From Membranipora membranacea (Eukaryota; Bryozoa; Gymnolaemata; Cheilostomatida; Membraniporidae), in the NCBI GenBank assembly GCA_914767715.1, contig OU612071.1, positions 16,736,948 to 16,800,947 of the forward strand: a DNA stretch of 64,000 nucleotides. The letters run 5' to 3'. The position numbers and the translations under genes are program-made. The first letter of the stretch is position 1. Each line of letters begins with the position of its first letter. Of the stretch, positions 24,101-36,228 are shown piece after piece. Under the pieces are notes generated by a model. That model did not search any database. It was not told where the DNA came from and saw only the letters and a list, made by a program, of their open reading frames with translations.

Positions 24101-24857
24101 GGCTGTCTCAGAGTGACAAAGTACTTACTGGCCGCGCTTTTGCCAGACTGAGATAATGGCCCTATTTTGTCCCAAGTGTGTATGATACGATGGGAAATTC
24201 ACAGTGAAAATACAATTTGAGGTCATGTTTGTCGTTTCATTTGAATTTTAGTGTGATTTCTTGTCAGCGCGTGTGCAACAACCTGCAGAATTCAGAAGTG
24301 GTCCTAACTCCATTTTCATGGTTTTGCCAGTCAGTACTTTGTCGCGATGGGCCAGCAAATTTGATATATATGTTTACCTAGTCGAACCCTTGTATGTAGG
24401 AATGAGCTTACAAACATTGCTTTGATATTGAGAATAAAAATACTCAGTATAGAATTTTGAAGGAATTAACTAATGTAAATCGTTACTGTTTGAGCGATCT
24501 AGCTCTCCAGGCATTACAAGTTTTGCATAATTTAGTTATGGGAACATTAGTGTGCAAATGAATAAAATCACTAAAGTTACAACTATACATTAATATTATA
24601 CAACTTCGCGCGTCATCTCTTCATGGGATAAAATAAAATAGCGACTTTGCTTTCTTTTGTTAGCCTTTTCTCAATTATCCGTACTTGGTTATAATACATT
24701 AATCAATATAAGCTTGTCCCAAAAAGACAACTGATTTTTTAAAAAAATTGCATTGTATACAAAAACTTAATGTGTTATTGGTCAGTAAGGATTAACTTTG
24801 TTGTCTAAATGTAACTTGGTAAGAATAATGATAATATGGTTGAATCGTTTTGCAGAG
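21170..24857. repeat. Segmental duplication B, copy 2
   Basis: Close copy of 10,949-14,345, about 10.2 kb downstream in direct orientation. It has gained the SINE at 21,952-22,178. Similarity stops at 24,857, where copy 1 continues into a LINE fragment and this copy into unrelated sequence. Confidence 0.85.
21952..22178 (-). mobile_element. U2-headed SINE, copy 6, polymorphic between duplicates
   Basis: Minus-strand copy with a slightly degraded head (CAGCCTATTGGCGAAGATCA). The paralogous site at about 11,716-11,736 is empty, so the insertion followed the block B duplication. The flanks suggest a short imperfect TSD (TGAATC on the left, TGAGTC on the right, across short junction bases). Confidence 0.72.
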
Positions 24858-25230
24858 GAGCGGTAGTATGATTGTATTCTTGGTTTCCGTGGATCAATCC
24901 GCAGTTATTTTGAATAAGACCAAACGTTCAACTCCCCAACATCGAGTTCAATCACAGCCGATATGTTGTAAATGTGAATTCTAACAGCTATTGAGATGTC
25001 CGCCCTTGTAATAAAACTTTCAAACATAGATACCTCAGTGATATTTTGACCAAACAAGGTTTTTACACACGCTGTATTTGTAATTGAGTATACTTCATGT
25101 TCTGTGCCGTGGTGTAATGTATAGGTCATTGGTCTATAAATCGATTGGTGCTATGTTAGGTTCCAGTCGATCATGGTGGTGCCACATATTATACAGTAGG
25201 TAGACCCATACTGATATTTTAGAGGAACTC
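24858..25230. other. No gene recognised
   Basis: Unique-looking sequence between duplication block B and the LINE. The minus open frame at 24,905-25,129 has no recognisable domain. Confidence 0.4.
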
Positions 25231-25577
25231 GAACGAAAAAAAAAAAGAGTTTATCTGTACTGTATCTTTAGAAACTAGTTTTTATGTTAGGATGTGTTTT
25301 TTTATGATGGTAAAAATTCTCTAATAAACTACCTCTGCTTAGCCATTGAAAAAGAAAAAAATTGTGGCTGCTGAAAAAAAGATTGAAAAAAGAGCAGAGG
25401 TCTTCGGTGACTTGCTTAAGGCATGATTTGTACTGTTTACTCAACTACTGTCACCAGGACAGGCTACTCCCCTATCAACCTCACCTGCCCTTACATTTTA
25501 AGTCACTTTTTTGGCCTATTCTCTCGTTGTAGAACAAGTCACTAAACGCTTTTATTTATTTATCTTATTATTTTCAA

Positions 25578-27831
25578 TTATCTTATTTTCCTTTCTATTT
25601 CAATTATCTTATTTTCCCTATCTGCTTTCTCAAAAACTAATTCATGCCTGCCGTTCCATATCTTCCTATTGAACTCTGCTACATATTCAAACACGTTCAT
25701 ATTGATGGTGTTTCCCTGGTCATTAGGGGTCAAACCTAAACAGAAAAGGATTTGTTTGTTGTTTTTATCCGTATTAATTTGTGTTCCCAGCTTTTTAACA
25801 GATTCTATCATTATATTTCTTGTCTCTTGAAGGGAACTGCATGATGCAAATACATGTTCTAATGTCTCTGCTTCTGGTTTTATGCAAAAGTTACAAGTTG
25901 TCTTCACTCCTTGTATTTTCCATTTTAAAAGGGTGGCTCCATTTACTATGCCATTCATGGGCTGTCTTCCACATAAAGCTGGAATTTTGTGATGACACTT
26001 TATAATTGTTCCATATTTTAATTAATCGGGTTTTCTCAAGTTCACTTATCTCTTGATTTGTATGAATGTTAATGGGTAAGAGATCACCCTCTTCTATGAA
26101 AAATTGATAAAGTTGATTGGTTGACACAAGGCTTATTTTAAGAATGTCTTTAGATTTTCCGTCTATTTTATCTAGTGCAGTTTGTGCTTTTTTATATTGG
26201 TCCAGAAGTTTGAAGCAGTGTGCGCTGTTTTTAGTATACGTATGTGGAAACAGATTTCTTGTCCAGAAAGAGAAAAAATAGAAAAAAAAGATCAAGTCTT
26301 TGGTGTTCGAAGGACTCTTGTTCAGGTAGGCATAGGTTATCCTGCAGGTAAATTGCTTCACAGTAGGATTTCAGTTCATATAAGCTCATGCCTCCTTTTT
26401 TTTTGCCAGCTCTATGAATTGTCTTTTAATTAATTCTGTTTTCCCTTCTCCGTAGATCAGGGAAAAGGCAAGCTTTTTCATGAGAGCTGTGTGTATTACA
26501 CTGGGTAAAAACGTGTGTGCCACGTAAAATATTATTGGGTACAATATTGTATTAACTATTATGATTCTCCCTTTGATGGTACAGGAAATAGTCTGAAAGA
26601 AGTTATTTTTCTTTTTAATTTTCGGATGGATTCTAACATATTTATTCTTTCCATTTCTTGGCTGTCGGTATCTTTAAAAATAATTCCACACACTTTTATT
26701 TCATCGACAGCATACTCGTTGGTTAGTTCCGCTGTACCCAAAGCCAAAAGCTGAGTTTTGGCTCTATTTAACTCGCTACCTGTAGCCTGCCGAACGTGAT
26801 CCAAAAAAAAATATATATTCTACATCGGCGTTATCTTGGCAAAAAAAAAGAAGATCCTCTGCATAGGCGGTAACTTTGGCCACTTTGTTTGTGGTTAAAG
26901 GGATACCCCTGAAAGCCGATTGGCTGTGTATATATAAAAGAAAATACTTTACATAAATAACGTACAGAGATGGTGAAAGTGGGCACCCTTGTCTTACCCC
27001 TCTCTGTAGTTCAATGTCTTCAGAAAGGTGGCCATTTATTTGGGCAGAGGTGGTAGTATTCTGGTAAAGTGTTCTAACCATTTTAAGGACTTCAGTATTG
27101 AAGTTGAAGCCCTCCATGACCCTGAAAAGAAAGTCCCTGTCTACTAGATCAAAGGCGTTCTTCTGGTCTAGAGACATAAAGATCCCAGCTTGGTTTTTAT
27201 TTTTGCAGAAGGTGATGACATCCCTTATGAAGATGTTTCCATCACGAATGTTCCTGTTAGGATCTGCGGAAAGCTGCTCTGATTAAATATTAGCTATAGA
27301 TTTTAGGAATTCAGAAAAATATACTTTGTTCAGGTATTTGGTGAGAATTTTATAATCAATGTTTAATAGTTTGATTGGTCTATAGTCTGCTGGTGTTTCA
27401 AAGTTTGATTTTTTTGGAATCACAGTGGTTACTGCCTTCGTCATGGACTTAGGAACTGTATTTTCGGTGTTTATTTCAGTATAGACTTCAACTAATATGT
27501 CCTGTATGTCATCAAAAAGAAATTTGTAAAATTCTGCCGTTAAACCGTCCATGCCTGGAGTTTTATAATTTTTCATTGACGAGACTATGTGTTTTAACGT
27601 TTCCCTATTTATAGAAAACTCGTTATTTTCCTGCCCTTTAGGCAACACTCGGTGCAGGATCTGAGTTTGAAAATGTGGATTGCATTGTTTAGTGGTGTAT
27701 AAATCTTTATAGAAAGATTCAAAAATTCTGGTTATATTGGTATTATCTGTGAAGTTTAGATTGGTATGCGGATCGGTCTTTAAGTCTTTCTTTAAGTCTC
27801 TCTTAGAAAAAAGAGGGGCTCTTTTCTTCAT
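25578..27831 (-). pseudogene. LINE ORF2: reverse transcriptase and C-terminal Cys motif
   Basis: Reverse-transcribes element RNA at the target site in intact relatives. Minus-strand pieces in order: ADYRPIKLLNIDYKILTK (RT finger/palm, about 27,330-27,390), LDQKNAFDLVDRDFL (palm motif A, 27,130-27,175), QRGVRQGCPLSPSLYVI (motif B, about 26,960), VTAYAEDLLFF (motif C, about 26,860), then a thumb region and CNFCIKPEAETLEHVFASC (about 25,850-25,905), the typical C-terminal Cys/His element. Motif C reads YAED where YADD is expected. At least three frame changes occur, near 27,285, 26,800 and 25,930. Non-functional as it stands. Confidence 0.82.
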
Positions 27832-27942
27832 GCAAGTCTGCCTCTATCCTGGATCTTACAAAAAGAGATTTTAATTTCTCGTCATAAAGTTCTTCTAGTC
27901 CTCTTTTAAGGTGTATTATTTCGTTCAGATCGGTTTCTATTT

Positions 27943-28875
27943 CTAATTATTTTTTAAATCGTCTTCCATTTCATGGCGCTCTCGCTTTCTGAAAGCGCAG
28001 TGTTTAATTGTTACCTTTTTAATTCTCTCTTTAATGTCGTCCCACCATTCCCTGACTGTTTTAAAAGCGAGGCGTAATGATCTGCAATCCTCTATTAGGA
28101 TTTTAATTAAGTCAACGTAAACGTCATCTTGTAGTATTGAATTATTAAGTTTCCAAAAGGATTTACCATGGACAAATGTGCTTGTATTGAACTTGATGGA
28201 ACAGTGTAGGATTTTATGATCGGAATATGGAAAAAATTCAGATTTAATAGAAGAGGCACAATCTCTGGGAACAAAAAATTTGTCTAGTCTGCTGACTGAC
28301 GCAGCGCTACCCGAAAACCAGGTAAATTCGTTTTTTAAAGCTCCTGGTGGTCTTCTATATGGATCACAGCAACCGAAAGATCTAACTAGTGATTCTAACT
28401 CAGAAGAGCCTACCAGGACCTCTCCTCTGGTATGACCCAAGGTGTCGTAACGAATTGAGCTCACGCCGTTCATATCCCCAGCAATGATGTTCATTTTGGA
28501 CGAGGAAAAAAAATGTGGAAGTGTAGTTGAAAAAAAATCTTCCTGTCCGCTGGTATATTTGGTGCGTAAACACAGATAATGATTTGTTTGTTGTCAAAAG
28601 AAAAGTCTACGTAGCTGATTCGGCCGTCATTATTGGAAAAAAAATTGTCTATGACGCCTGACAAATTGGGTTTAAAAAGGATCGCCACCTCGGCAGAACG
28701 TGAAGTGAGAAAGTTAAAGAAAGATTTACCTTTCCATTCTTTACAGGTTTCTAAATGAGTCTCTTGAATTAAAAAGATATCAGAGTTTTTCGAGAATAGA
28801 TATTGCTTTTTGTCTTTTTTTAAATTCTGCTATGCCTCGGACATTTAAAGAGGATACTCTAAGTACCTCGGCCAT
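27943..28875 (-). pseudogene. LINE ORF2: apurinic-like endonuclease domain
   Basis: ORF2 probably starts at the ATG at 28,875-28,873 (MAEVLRVSSLNVRGI), the usual N-terminus of APE-type LINE endonucleases. After a frameshift the sequence gives FLIQETHLE (catalytic Glu) near 28,770, then IICVYAPN (about 28,570). Further on are NIIAGDMNGV (about 28,470, catalytic Asp/Asn), FTWFSG, SRLDKFFV and YSDHKILHCSI (about 28,215, catalytic His). All main motifs are present but spread over several frames. Confidence 0.8.
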
Positions 28876-29118
28876 AGATATATTGAAGAAGGAGTTGTTT
28901 AGTTTATGAAAGCTCTAAAGAAGGATGAGGAGAAAACTCCAGCAAAAAAAGGGAGCTCTGAGGGGTTTTTTAAGTGGAGGGTGAACTGGGAAAAAAAAAA
29001 TTTCAGTCATCTGTCGCCACGTTTGGCTTTTTCTTTAGTTCCGTGATCCCCTTTTCCCCATCCCCATCCAGAACAGAGTATGTCCTTTTGGCATTGTTGT
29101 TAGTGATGTTATCGCTAT

Positions 29119-30081
29119 CTATGTCAATGTGCAAAGAATCATTTGCGAAAGACTCATCAGAAGAGAGGGAAACTTCCTCTGTCCCTGCTGCTGGGTGGAC
29201 TCAATCGACTGGGACTGGGAGATGGAGGTGGCGGCTGCCGGGCTCGCCCATACGTTGGGTTTGGGTAGTGAATCTGATCTCGACTCCGCTGGTTGTGGGT
29301 TAGGACTAGAGTTAGCTTTAGATTTGGAGTTAGGGTTAGAATCGAAATAGTTCCTGGTTAAAGGTGTCATATGGCCGATGGCCGGAAGATTTTACTTACT
29401 TGATTCTTTTTTGGTCCATGTTTTGTTTAAAGCAACTGTACTGTCTTTATCCAAAAGATCACCAAGGTCATAGCTATGACCCTTTTGCTTGCAAATACTA
29501 CACACCTTTACTCTATCGCACTCCTCGTTAGTGTGGCCAGTCAGATGGCAATGGTACAATAATCAAAGGGACAGTCCCTAGCAATATGGGCTGTGGATTG
29601 GCACTTGAAGCAAGTTCTGACCTGGTCTCGATACGCGATCCTGAACCCTGATTTGTTAAACCTGACCGACCCTGTAATGATCAACCCCTTCTTGGCCTCT
29701 ATGACAAACTGTCTCACACCATTCTCAATGGCTGGGAACTCTTTGAACCTCATCCGTCTACCCTTTAAAACTTTGCCGTATGTGGACATAGCTGCCCACA
29801 TAGCCTCATCAGGGACCAAAGAGTGACCCTCTCCAAACTGAGGGGAAATGGTTAGAGGCAGGCTCCTTCTTGAGCTCTGAACGTATATTCCACTCAACAG
29901 GAGCACTTGTAAGGAATTCCGACAAACTGGTCTGATCAATTAAACTGACTTCAATGCCATCCCCAATGGGAACGGCAGAGTTAACTTTGGAGAGAGGCGT
30001 ATAATTTTTTAGATCAGCATAAAAAAGTGCTACCAAATCAGTAGACTTGCAGCTCTTTTGGATAACAGCAGAAAGAATCAT
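29119..30081 (-). pseudogene. LINE ORF1: nucleic-acid-binding protein with zinc knuckles
   Basis: Starts at ATG 30,081 (MILSAVIQKSCKSTDLVAL). It shifts frame near 29,850 into SLVPDEAMWAAMSTYGKVLK, then ENGVRQFVIEAKKGL and FRIAYRDQ. It reaches CFKCQSTAHIARDC (CCHC knuckle, about 29,570-29,615). A second Cys/His cluster, CSICKQKGH, follows near 29,490. The remainder (to 29,119) is Ser/Pro/Asn-rich. The layout, an RNA-recognition-like region followed by CCHC knuckles, is that of Tx1-group ORF1 proteins. Broken by frameshifts and stops. Confidence 0.75.
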
Positions 30082-30098
30082 GATGGGAAAAAAAGGGA

Positions 30099-30288
30099 AG
30101 TGCCTAAACTAGGCCAAATGTATGCTGCAGGAGCTTTGTGCAAATTGCACAAAGAAAATTTCCCACCAAAATGGAGGGAGTGAAAAAAAGAAGAGTGCCT
30201 AAACTAGGCCAAATGTGTGCTGCAAGAGCTTTATGCAAATTGCACAAAGAAAATTACCCGCCAAAACGGAGGGAGTGAAAAAAAGCAG
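30099..30288 (-). repeat. Tandem 95-bp monomers at LINE 5' end
   Basis: Two copies with a period of 95 bp, each containing 'agtgcctaaactaggccaaa', 'gcaaattgcacaaagaaaa' and 'acggagggagtgaaaaaaag'-type sequence. They lie immediately upstream of ORF1 on the minus strand. In other LINE-1-like elements such 5' monomers carry the internal promoter, so a promoter role is inferred by position only. Confidence 0.75.
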
Positions 30289-30290
30289 TG

Positions 30291-31397
30291 AAATTACAGC
30301 TCAATAAAAGTGCTGAGGAGTGTGTCACTCGAAAAGCCAGGTTACATTGCTGTTCCAAAAATTATATGAGCTCAATTGTCATGCAATTTGGAGTCCAACA
30401 GTATAAAAACTGGGGCTGTCAGACAATTTTATCCTTTCCTGCTGCTCAAAAGGAAATGTGCTCATACCTAAGATTTTTCTTTACACTTTTAAGTTGCGCA
30501 CAAAAATGCCAACGTTAGAATAATTGACCTCTTAGCGATAATCCTTACTTAGTATAGAAAACAGCATTGTGTACTGTAGGCATGCTTCGTAATTGAATCC
30601 AAAGGTATTTTTCCTAGTCCAGAAGACACCTAGCTATTAGTGCTAAAAAACGATATCAATATAAAACACATCTAGATCATATCTGGTCTGAAATTTTTCT
30701 TGCTTTTAAGACAAGTATACCTGTCTTTACCACACCTCGAAGCAAACAATTACAGGTTTCGGCCCACCAGCCTAATAATGCAGAATTCAGAGGCAAAGGA
30801 TGGCACTTGGGCCTTTTTGTTATTACTTGTCAATTATTATCATTAATTGTATCTCAGCTCAATAAAGTCATTAAAATGTAATTGTTAAATATATTGATTT
30901 GAATGAATGATGATTACTTTATTAATCGAGCTGAATAAATTAGATATACATATTTCTTTCAATGTTTAGAGCAGGCATGTGCCCCTGTACATTTTCTCTG
31001 TATTTATTGTTATCTGATCAGAGGCCAAACCTTGGACACCTGGTCTCAACTGATACATATTACTGGATTTTGAAAATGAAATCAGTTTGTTGTTGTTAAA
31101 ACTGAGACAGTATATCAAGCTGGTTGATTAAGTTAATAATTTTATTTCAGAAACAAAATTTATTAGTTTATCATTCATAATTTATATTAAAATGAATTTA
31201 ATCAATACTCGAGGTTAAAAATATGAAATGTCGCAAACTTTTACTGTGCTATTCTTCTCTACTCAGTATCAGGTAGTGGAGTTATCCTTGTATACAACAA
31301 AAAACGCCATACCATAATTATATTGTATGTACTCGATATGTTTTTTGTATCATAGCCATCCATTTTATCAAGGTCTTGGAACTTTCTGTTTGGTCTT
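30291..31397. other. No gene recognised
   Basis: AT-rich sequence between the Tx1-like LINE and the P-type element. No open frame with a recognisable domain on either strand. Confidence 0.45.
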
Positions 31398-31947
31398 ATC
31401 TCAGCCATAGAGTTATCCCCCTAGAGCTATGACTCAATGTTTACTTCCTGTGGAGGCATGTGTATCCGGCGGCCATATTGGATTTGTGTAGCAACATATA
31501 AACAAATCACTATAGACTGTTGAACAAAATATAATTCTATGGTGAGGAGTTAGCTTTTTAAGATTTAGCATTGATGCTAGAAAGAAGATAGATAGATGCT
31601 ATTTCCATAAATGTATTCCATTGCTCCTATCAAGCACAGACTGATACACAGATATAATATTTTAATTCATAGACAATAATGAAATAGATCATAAACATAA
31701 AACAAATTGGATTAGATCATATCAGATTACAAGCAGAGTGCATTATGCAAGACTATATATTATTATGTTTAAATACACCAAGACCACTCAACTTTGATTG
31801 ATCCTTTCCCTTACTCCCATGAATAACTGTTTTGTTGTTATGCTTTACAGTGCTCTATACGAATATCAAAATATTTTCTGGCTATTTCCCTGATCAACTG
31901 TTTGCTGTGATACAAACTATCCTCGCACAGCTAGGAGTAAAATTTAC

Positions 31948-32445
31948 TCATAGCTGTGAGCTTTGGGAGGGAAATAATGGCAGAGGATTTTCTACAATTA
32001 CACTGCGGAATAACAAAGCCACAAACAGATTTATGTGATTTTCTTTACGTAGAAATTTCTGATCGACATATAGTTCTATGATGGACTCACACCGCTTTAT
32101 AATATTATTCACAGACTGTGGGACAGCCACAAGGCCACCGCCATCCTTTATGTTCAGTTACTGTGTGGATTTGTTACTGATGTGACTTTGATAGTCATGA
32201 TCTAAGACACAGTGACCTCGTTTCTCAACCAAAGCTTCGGCACATAAGATGTGCTGGAAAAGTGACCACTGAAGGAACGGCATCAGTTTTAGATATGACT
32301 GTCTCGGCACTACGGCGTAATCACTATCTTTAAAATGGTCGGAGCACAATTTTGTCGACTTCTCAGCATTGAAGCCCTCTCTCTTCGTCGCAACCACCAA
32401 TATTTTGGTTAGCTCAGGGTCTTTCAGTGGAAATCTAAATAACAA
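31948..32445 (-). pseudogene. THAP-domain P-element transposase remnant
   Basis: The minus-strand N-terminal piece reads FRFPLKDPELTKILVVATKR followed by KSTKLCSDHFKDSDY, the second half of a THAP zinc-coordinating DNA-binding domain. The AVPS motif expected next appears only in the +1 frame near 32,285, so there is a frameshift. An acceptor-like site precedes FPLKD, suggesting the first half lay in an upstream exon not found. A downstream piece (32,130-31,948) reads VAVPQSVNNIIKRCESIIEL and resembles the C-terminal part of P-type transposases. The catalytic core between them is missing, so this is an internally deleted relic. Confidence 0.72.
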
Positions 32446-32639
32446 TGCATCGTAACAACGATTATTATTTGATTATGTATTCAAGTCTGATTCAATAACT
32501 ACACAAAAACGCTAGTGGTAATACATCCGTGAGTCTATTGATAGGCCTGAATGATACTGTTATGTTTTTGGTGCCCTTGAATTCTAAAGCTCTGCTCTGA
32601 CAAATGCAAAGAGTAGAAAATAACAGTCATTGGTACCAT

Positions 32640-32805
32640 TGAAGGTTTGGTCCCCCACCAGTGGTCGAGCACCCACCAAACAGCCCCCCCCCCCCCACCA
32701 CCAGCAACCAACAAAAGACACAACTTCTCTTGTTGATTGGTGGTGGTTTTTTGAGGGGCACTAAACCACTGGACGGGAATCAAACCCACAGGTGCCTGCA
32801 AAACT
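32640..32805. repeat. Foldback segment with tRNA-like T-arm
   Basis: Imperfect inverted repeat: 'ccaccaccagcaaccaacaa' pairs with 'ttgttgattggtggtgg', and 'ccaccagtgg' pairs with a later 'ccactgg'. On the minus strand 32,766-32,795 reads GTGGGTTTGATTCCCGTCC, a good tRNA B-box. No A-box is evident, so it may be a SINE fragment rather than a tRNA gene. A run of about 14 C residues lies in the first arm. Confidence 0.45.
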
Positions 32806-34311
32806 CAATTTTACACCAAATTTTGCTGCCATGGATCTTAGCTATATCTTAGTACTTGTTTTTAGGGCATCTGGGTTAGTGCGATGCTGCTTGGCTATTT
32901 TGCATGTGAGGAGCCCATGGCCTTATGCTTCTAAAGAGAAAAAAGCACTAAGTCTGAAGCCCCGGAAAAGGTAATAAGATCTAAGATTTATGGCAGCAAA
33001 AGTTGGTGTAAAATTTGCCCAGTGCCCATGATAAGTGTTTCGAGTAATAGTACATAAATAATTCATTGTAAATTATAATATAAAAAAACTCACCAGTGGA
33101 ATCTTTTAGATGAATGAATTGAAGCATACTTGCCAAGTCTCCCGATTTAGGTGTGACCCTCCAGATTTTCACACCCACCTCCCACATTTTGTAAATCTCA
33201 CTATTTCCTCCAGATTTTAGAGAAAACAGTCCAATCGCAATTTTTTGATAGTTATCCAAGCACATGTTGTTGTTGACTAGTTACTGTTAAGGTCTTTGCA
33301 CACAAAATTGAAACGAATTATCAAATTTAACAATCCTAACCAATTTACCTGTTTTGTTAAGATTCAGCCTATTATTGTAAATGACCAATAGCATCCTCTC
33401 ATAACTCACAACACTGGCTGTCATTGGTCACAATATAAAGTAGCTAGTCAAATGCATACCTTTAGTTTTCATTTCCTTTCAGATCACACAGTTTTTAGTA
33501 TTAATTTTGTACTCACTGTCTACTCTAGTTGAATTTAAGCGAAGGAAAATAGAAACCTAACAATTCCAAAGGTAGGTCCACTACAATTTAACAAATCTCG
33601 GACCAAAGACTTTGAAACATATTTAATGTTAGTCAAACAAAAATAAAGTAGCCTACCTTGTCTGGATTCTCCCTGCTGTGACTGAGCACATTTTCAGATC
33701 TTGATGATGCATGGGCACTTGTAGCCTGTCTTGACAGGCAAAGGCCCCTGGGACTTACATGCCTCTACTTTGCCAATGGGGTGTTTGATACTGGACATTG
33801 ACAATGTAAAGGCATGTATGTAATTGTTTGAAGTATTTCACTTCACCTCAGTTTGATATTTTAGTACTAGTACAAACATGAAATTATTTGGGGTCAAATA
33901 TACCTTTTTAGCCCTTCCTAGTGGCTTGAAATGCTCTCAGAGCTTCTGCAGACGGGGCTCCGCCTCCAAACCCCCAGGTGGGTGACTCGGGTTCTTCGCA
34001 CCCTCGAAGCACCACGTTGTGGTGCAGTATCGCCATAAAATGGAATCTCCCTATTTTGTATTTAGATTACTTGGCAAGTATGAATTGAAGAGTTGAATCA
34101 GTTCACTGCAATGTGGGTAATCCAAAACTGTCTTAGCTGCAGAAATAAATAAATGAATACACACAAATATGCCAATTATATTACAAATTTGACTAGCTGG
34201 GGGGACTTTATATATATACTTTATTCTGTCTCTGCCGTTATGGTTAAGAAATATTGGTTTTGTAGAGCTAAAAAGTTACTAGTGATATAAAAGTCTGCAC
34301 ATTATAAAATA

Positions 34312-35565
34312 TTATCTTTTGAAGAAAACGGAGTTTAAAAATTTCACACATTGTGCTCTAAAGCATTGTCTCCGTAGCTCTATCCTACATTTGATATTAC
34401 AGTAGCGCCCTGATGGAAGTGTAGCTAGGGCTAAGATTGGCTCATTGTCTGTTGCATACATACGAAGACAACGGTTCTTAAAAACTCTGGTAAAAACCTC
34501 GCACAGAGATGGGACTTCACAGTCAGCTAAAAAGCTAGCGGTTGATATAACATCATTAATGGAGTTGCGACATGTTTTGGATATATGGCCAAATAATGTA
34601 CATAGATGATAAATAAAAACACATTCAATGAAAGTATAGTAACATCGCATTCTGATTGGTTTAGAAATACCAAGAGAGGACAACTTCTTCATAATAAATA
34701 GGCGCTTACGAGCTTTCTTGATTACTGCCTCAGAATGTGCCTTAAAGCTCAACTTGTGGTCAACAGTGGTACCTAAATATACAAATGACTCGACCTGCTC
34801 AACTACTGTGCCATTGATTACCAGGGGATCACATGCACGGTTGTCTCTCATGTTGGTAAATATGAGTTCTTTAGTCTTAGAGACATTGAGGAGCAGATCT
34901 TGCGAGCTGAACCAGCTGGTTAGACATTCTGCTGCAGCAGGTAATGTAGATGGTACATTAGGATAGCATAGCTCTAGTAAGATTGTATCATCTGCATATT
35001 TGATAAGGTGATAGTTACCCATCGATGGTACCGGCATATCCTGTACATAAATTGAGAATAGGATTGGGCTCCATACACAGCCCTGGGGCGAGCCTGTTGA
35101 AGATGTCTTAATGAGAGATTTGGCTTCTTTCGTAGCCACCCACTGCTTACGATTCACCAGGAAGCTATGTATCAGGTTCAGCATGTTGTTGTGTATTGAA
35201 GCGGACTTCAGCTTGTCTACGAGAAGTGTAGGGCTTATGGTATTAAAAGCGCTAGTAAAGTCCACAAAGAGGCAGCGTGCATAGTTTTAAGAATTTGCAT
35301 CGAGGTGCTCCGTAACCGTATCTAAGAGGACAGTGAGTGCATCTTCTGTTGAGCGATGCTCTCTGTAGGCAAATTGACTGTCATCTGTCAAACATTTGGT
35401 AAGTAGTGGCTTCGTGACTCGCTCAAAGGTCTTAGAGAGGACTGATGTAAGGGCTATCGGTCGATAGTCCTTGGCCACATTTGCAGTGTTTGACTTTGGG
35501 ATTGGCTTGATAACAGCATTTTTCCATACATCTGGATATTTACCCTCCTTGATACAGACTTTCAA
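34312..35565 (-). pseudogene. CR1-like LINE reverse transcriptase, 5'-truncated
   Basis: One minus-strand frame of 418 codons contains a single in-frame TAA (about 35,287). Domains in order: YPDVWKNAVIKPIPK (finger), KDYRPIALTSVLSKTFERV, SQFAYREHRSTEDAL, FVDFTSAFNTISPTLLV (palm motif A), TGSPQGCVWSPILFSIYV (motif B), YHLIKYADDTILLE (motif C, intact YADD) and FVYLGTTVDHKLSF (thumb). The wording is that of CR1/Jockey-group RTs, as found in aquatic invertebrates. The endonuclease is absent because similarity ends at 35,566. Apart from the stop codon it is well preserved, so this is a fairly recent insertion into the P-type element. Confidence 0.88.
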
Positions 35566-36228
35566 TTAGAAACAGCCAAAATCGCAATCTTATCGCCTGC
35601 TAGGGGTCTCGCTTTCAGATCGCTCAGTCATTTGATGGAACTATATACATTCAGAGTGAAAGATTTGGGAATGATTTTCTCTAATTGAAACACCAAGTGA
35701 GTGATAATTTTGAGCGATGTGATAGTGATGTGATAGCGATAACTTGCCCAGTCTGACAATGATATCCATTCTATTGGTCTTTCTACACTCAGTCCTGCAA
35801 TTATGCAGGGCTAGCGGTAAAAAGATAGTAGAAAGGCAAACAGATGGGATCAGGGGGGGGGGATAGGAATGCTGGACAACAACAACATTGAATGAAGAAT
35901 GAAATTGAAAATGAAGAACGCATGCTTGCTAACCAAACTAATAACGATTCTGCAAATCACAAGTCCAATTATAGGCAGAATGAGAATGTTTTAGTGTATG
36001 TGATGTGATAGGAAACAACTCAGCTTCTCAGAATATGCAAGATTTATGCACCTACCTTGTCTTCCAGTTACACTTCTTTTTCCACCCAAGACCATGCTTC
36101 ACTGAAACATCTATATATTTTACTCAACATCAGTTCCAAATCATACAAATACAGCTAGAAGATCTTTGTTATTTACCTGGGTTCTTCAATCTATGCCTGG
36201 GTTCATCAAATGTTGAGATCAGAAAAGA

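Larger units (their letters stand above)
25231..30290 (-). mobile_element. Tx1/L1-like non-LTR retrotransposon, degraded
   Basis: A minus-strand LINE of about 5 kb with the expected order: tandem 5' monomers (30,099-30,288), ORF1 with zinc knuckles (30,081 to about 29,120), ORF2 endonuclease (from 28,875), reverse transcriptase and a C-terminal Cys/His motif (to 25,578), then a 3' UTR to about 25,230. The ORF1 gag-like CCHC type and RT wording (QRGVRQGCPLSP) resemble the Tx1/L1 group. Frameshifts and a changed RT active site show it is dead. No TSD could be identified, so both ends are approximate. Confidence 0.8.
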
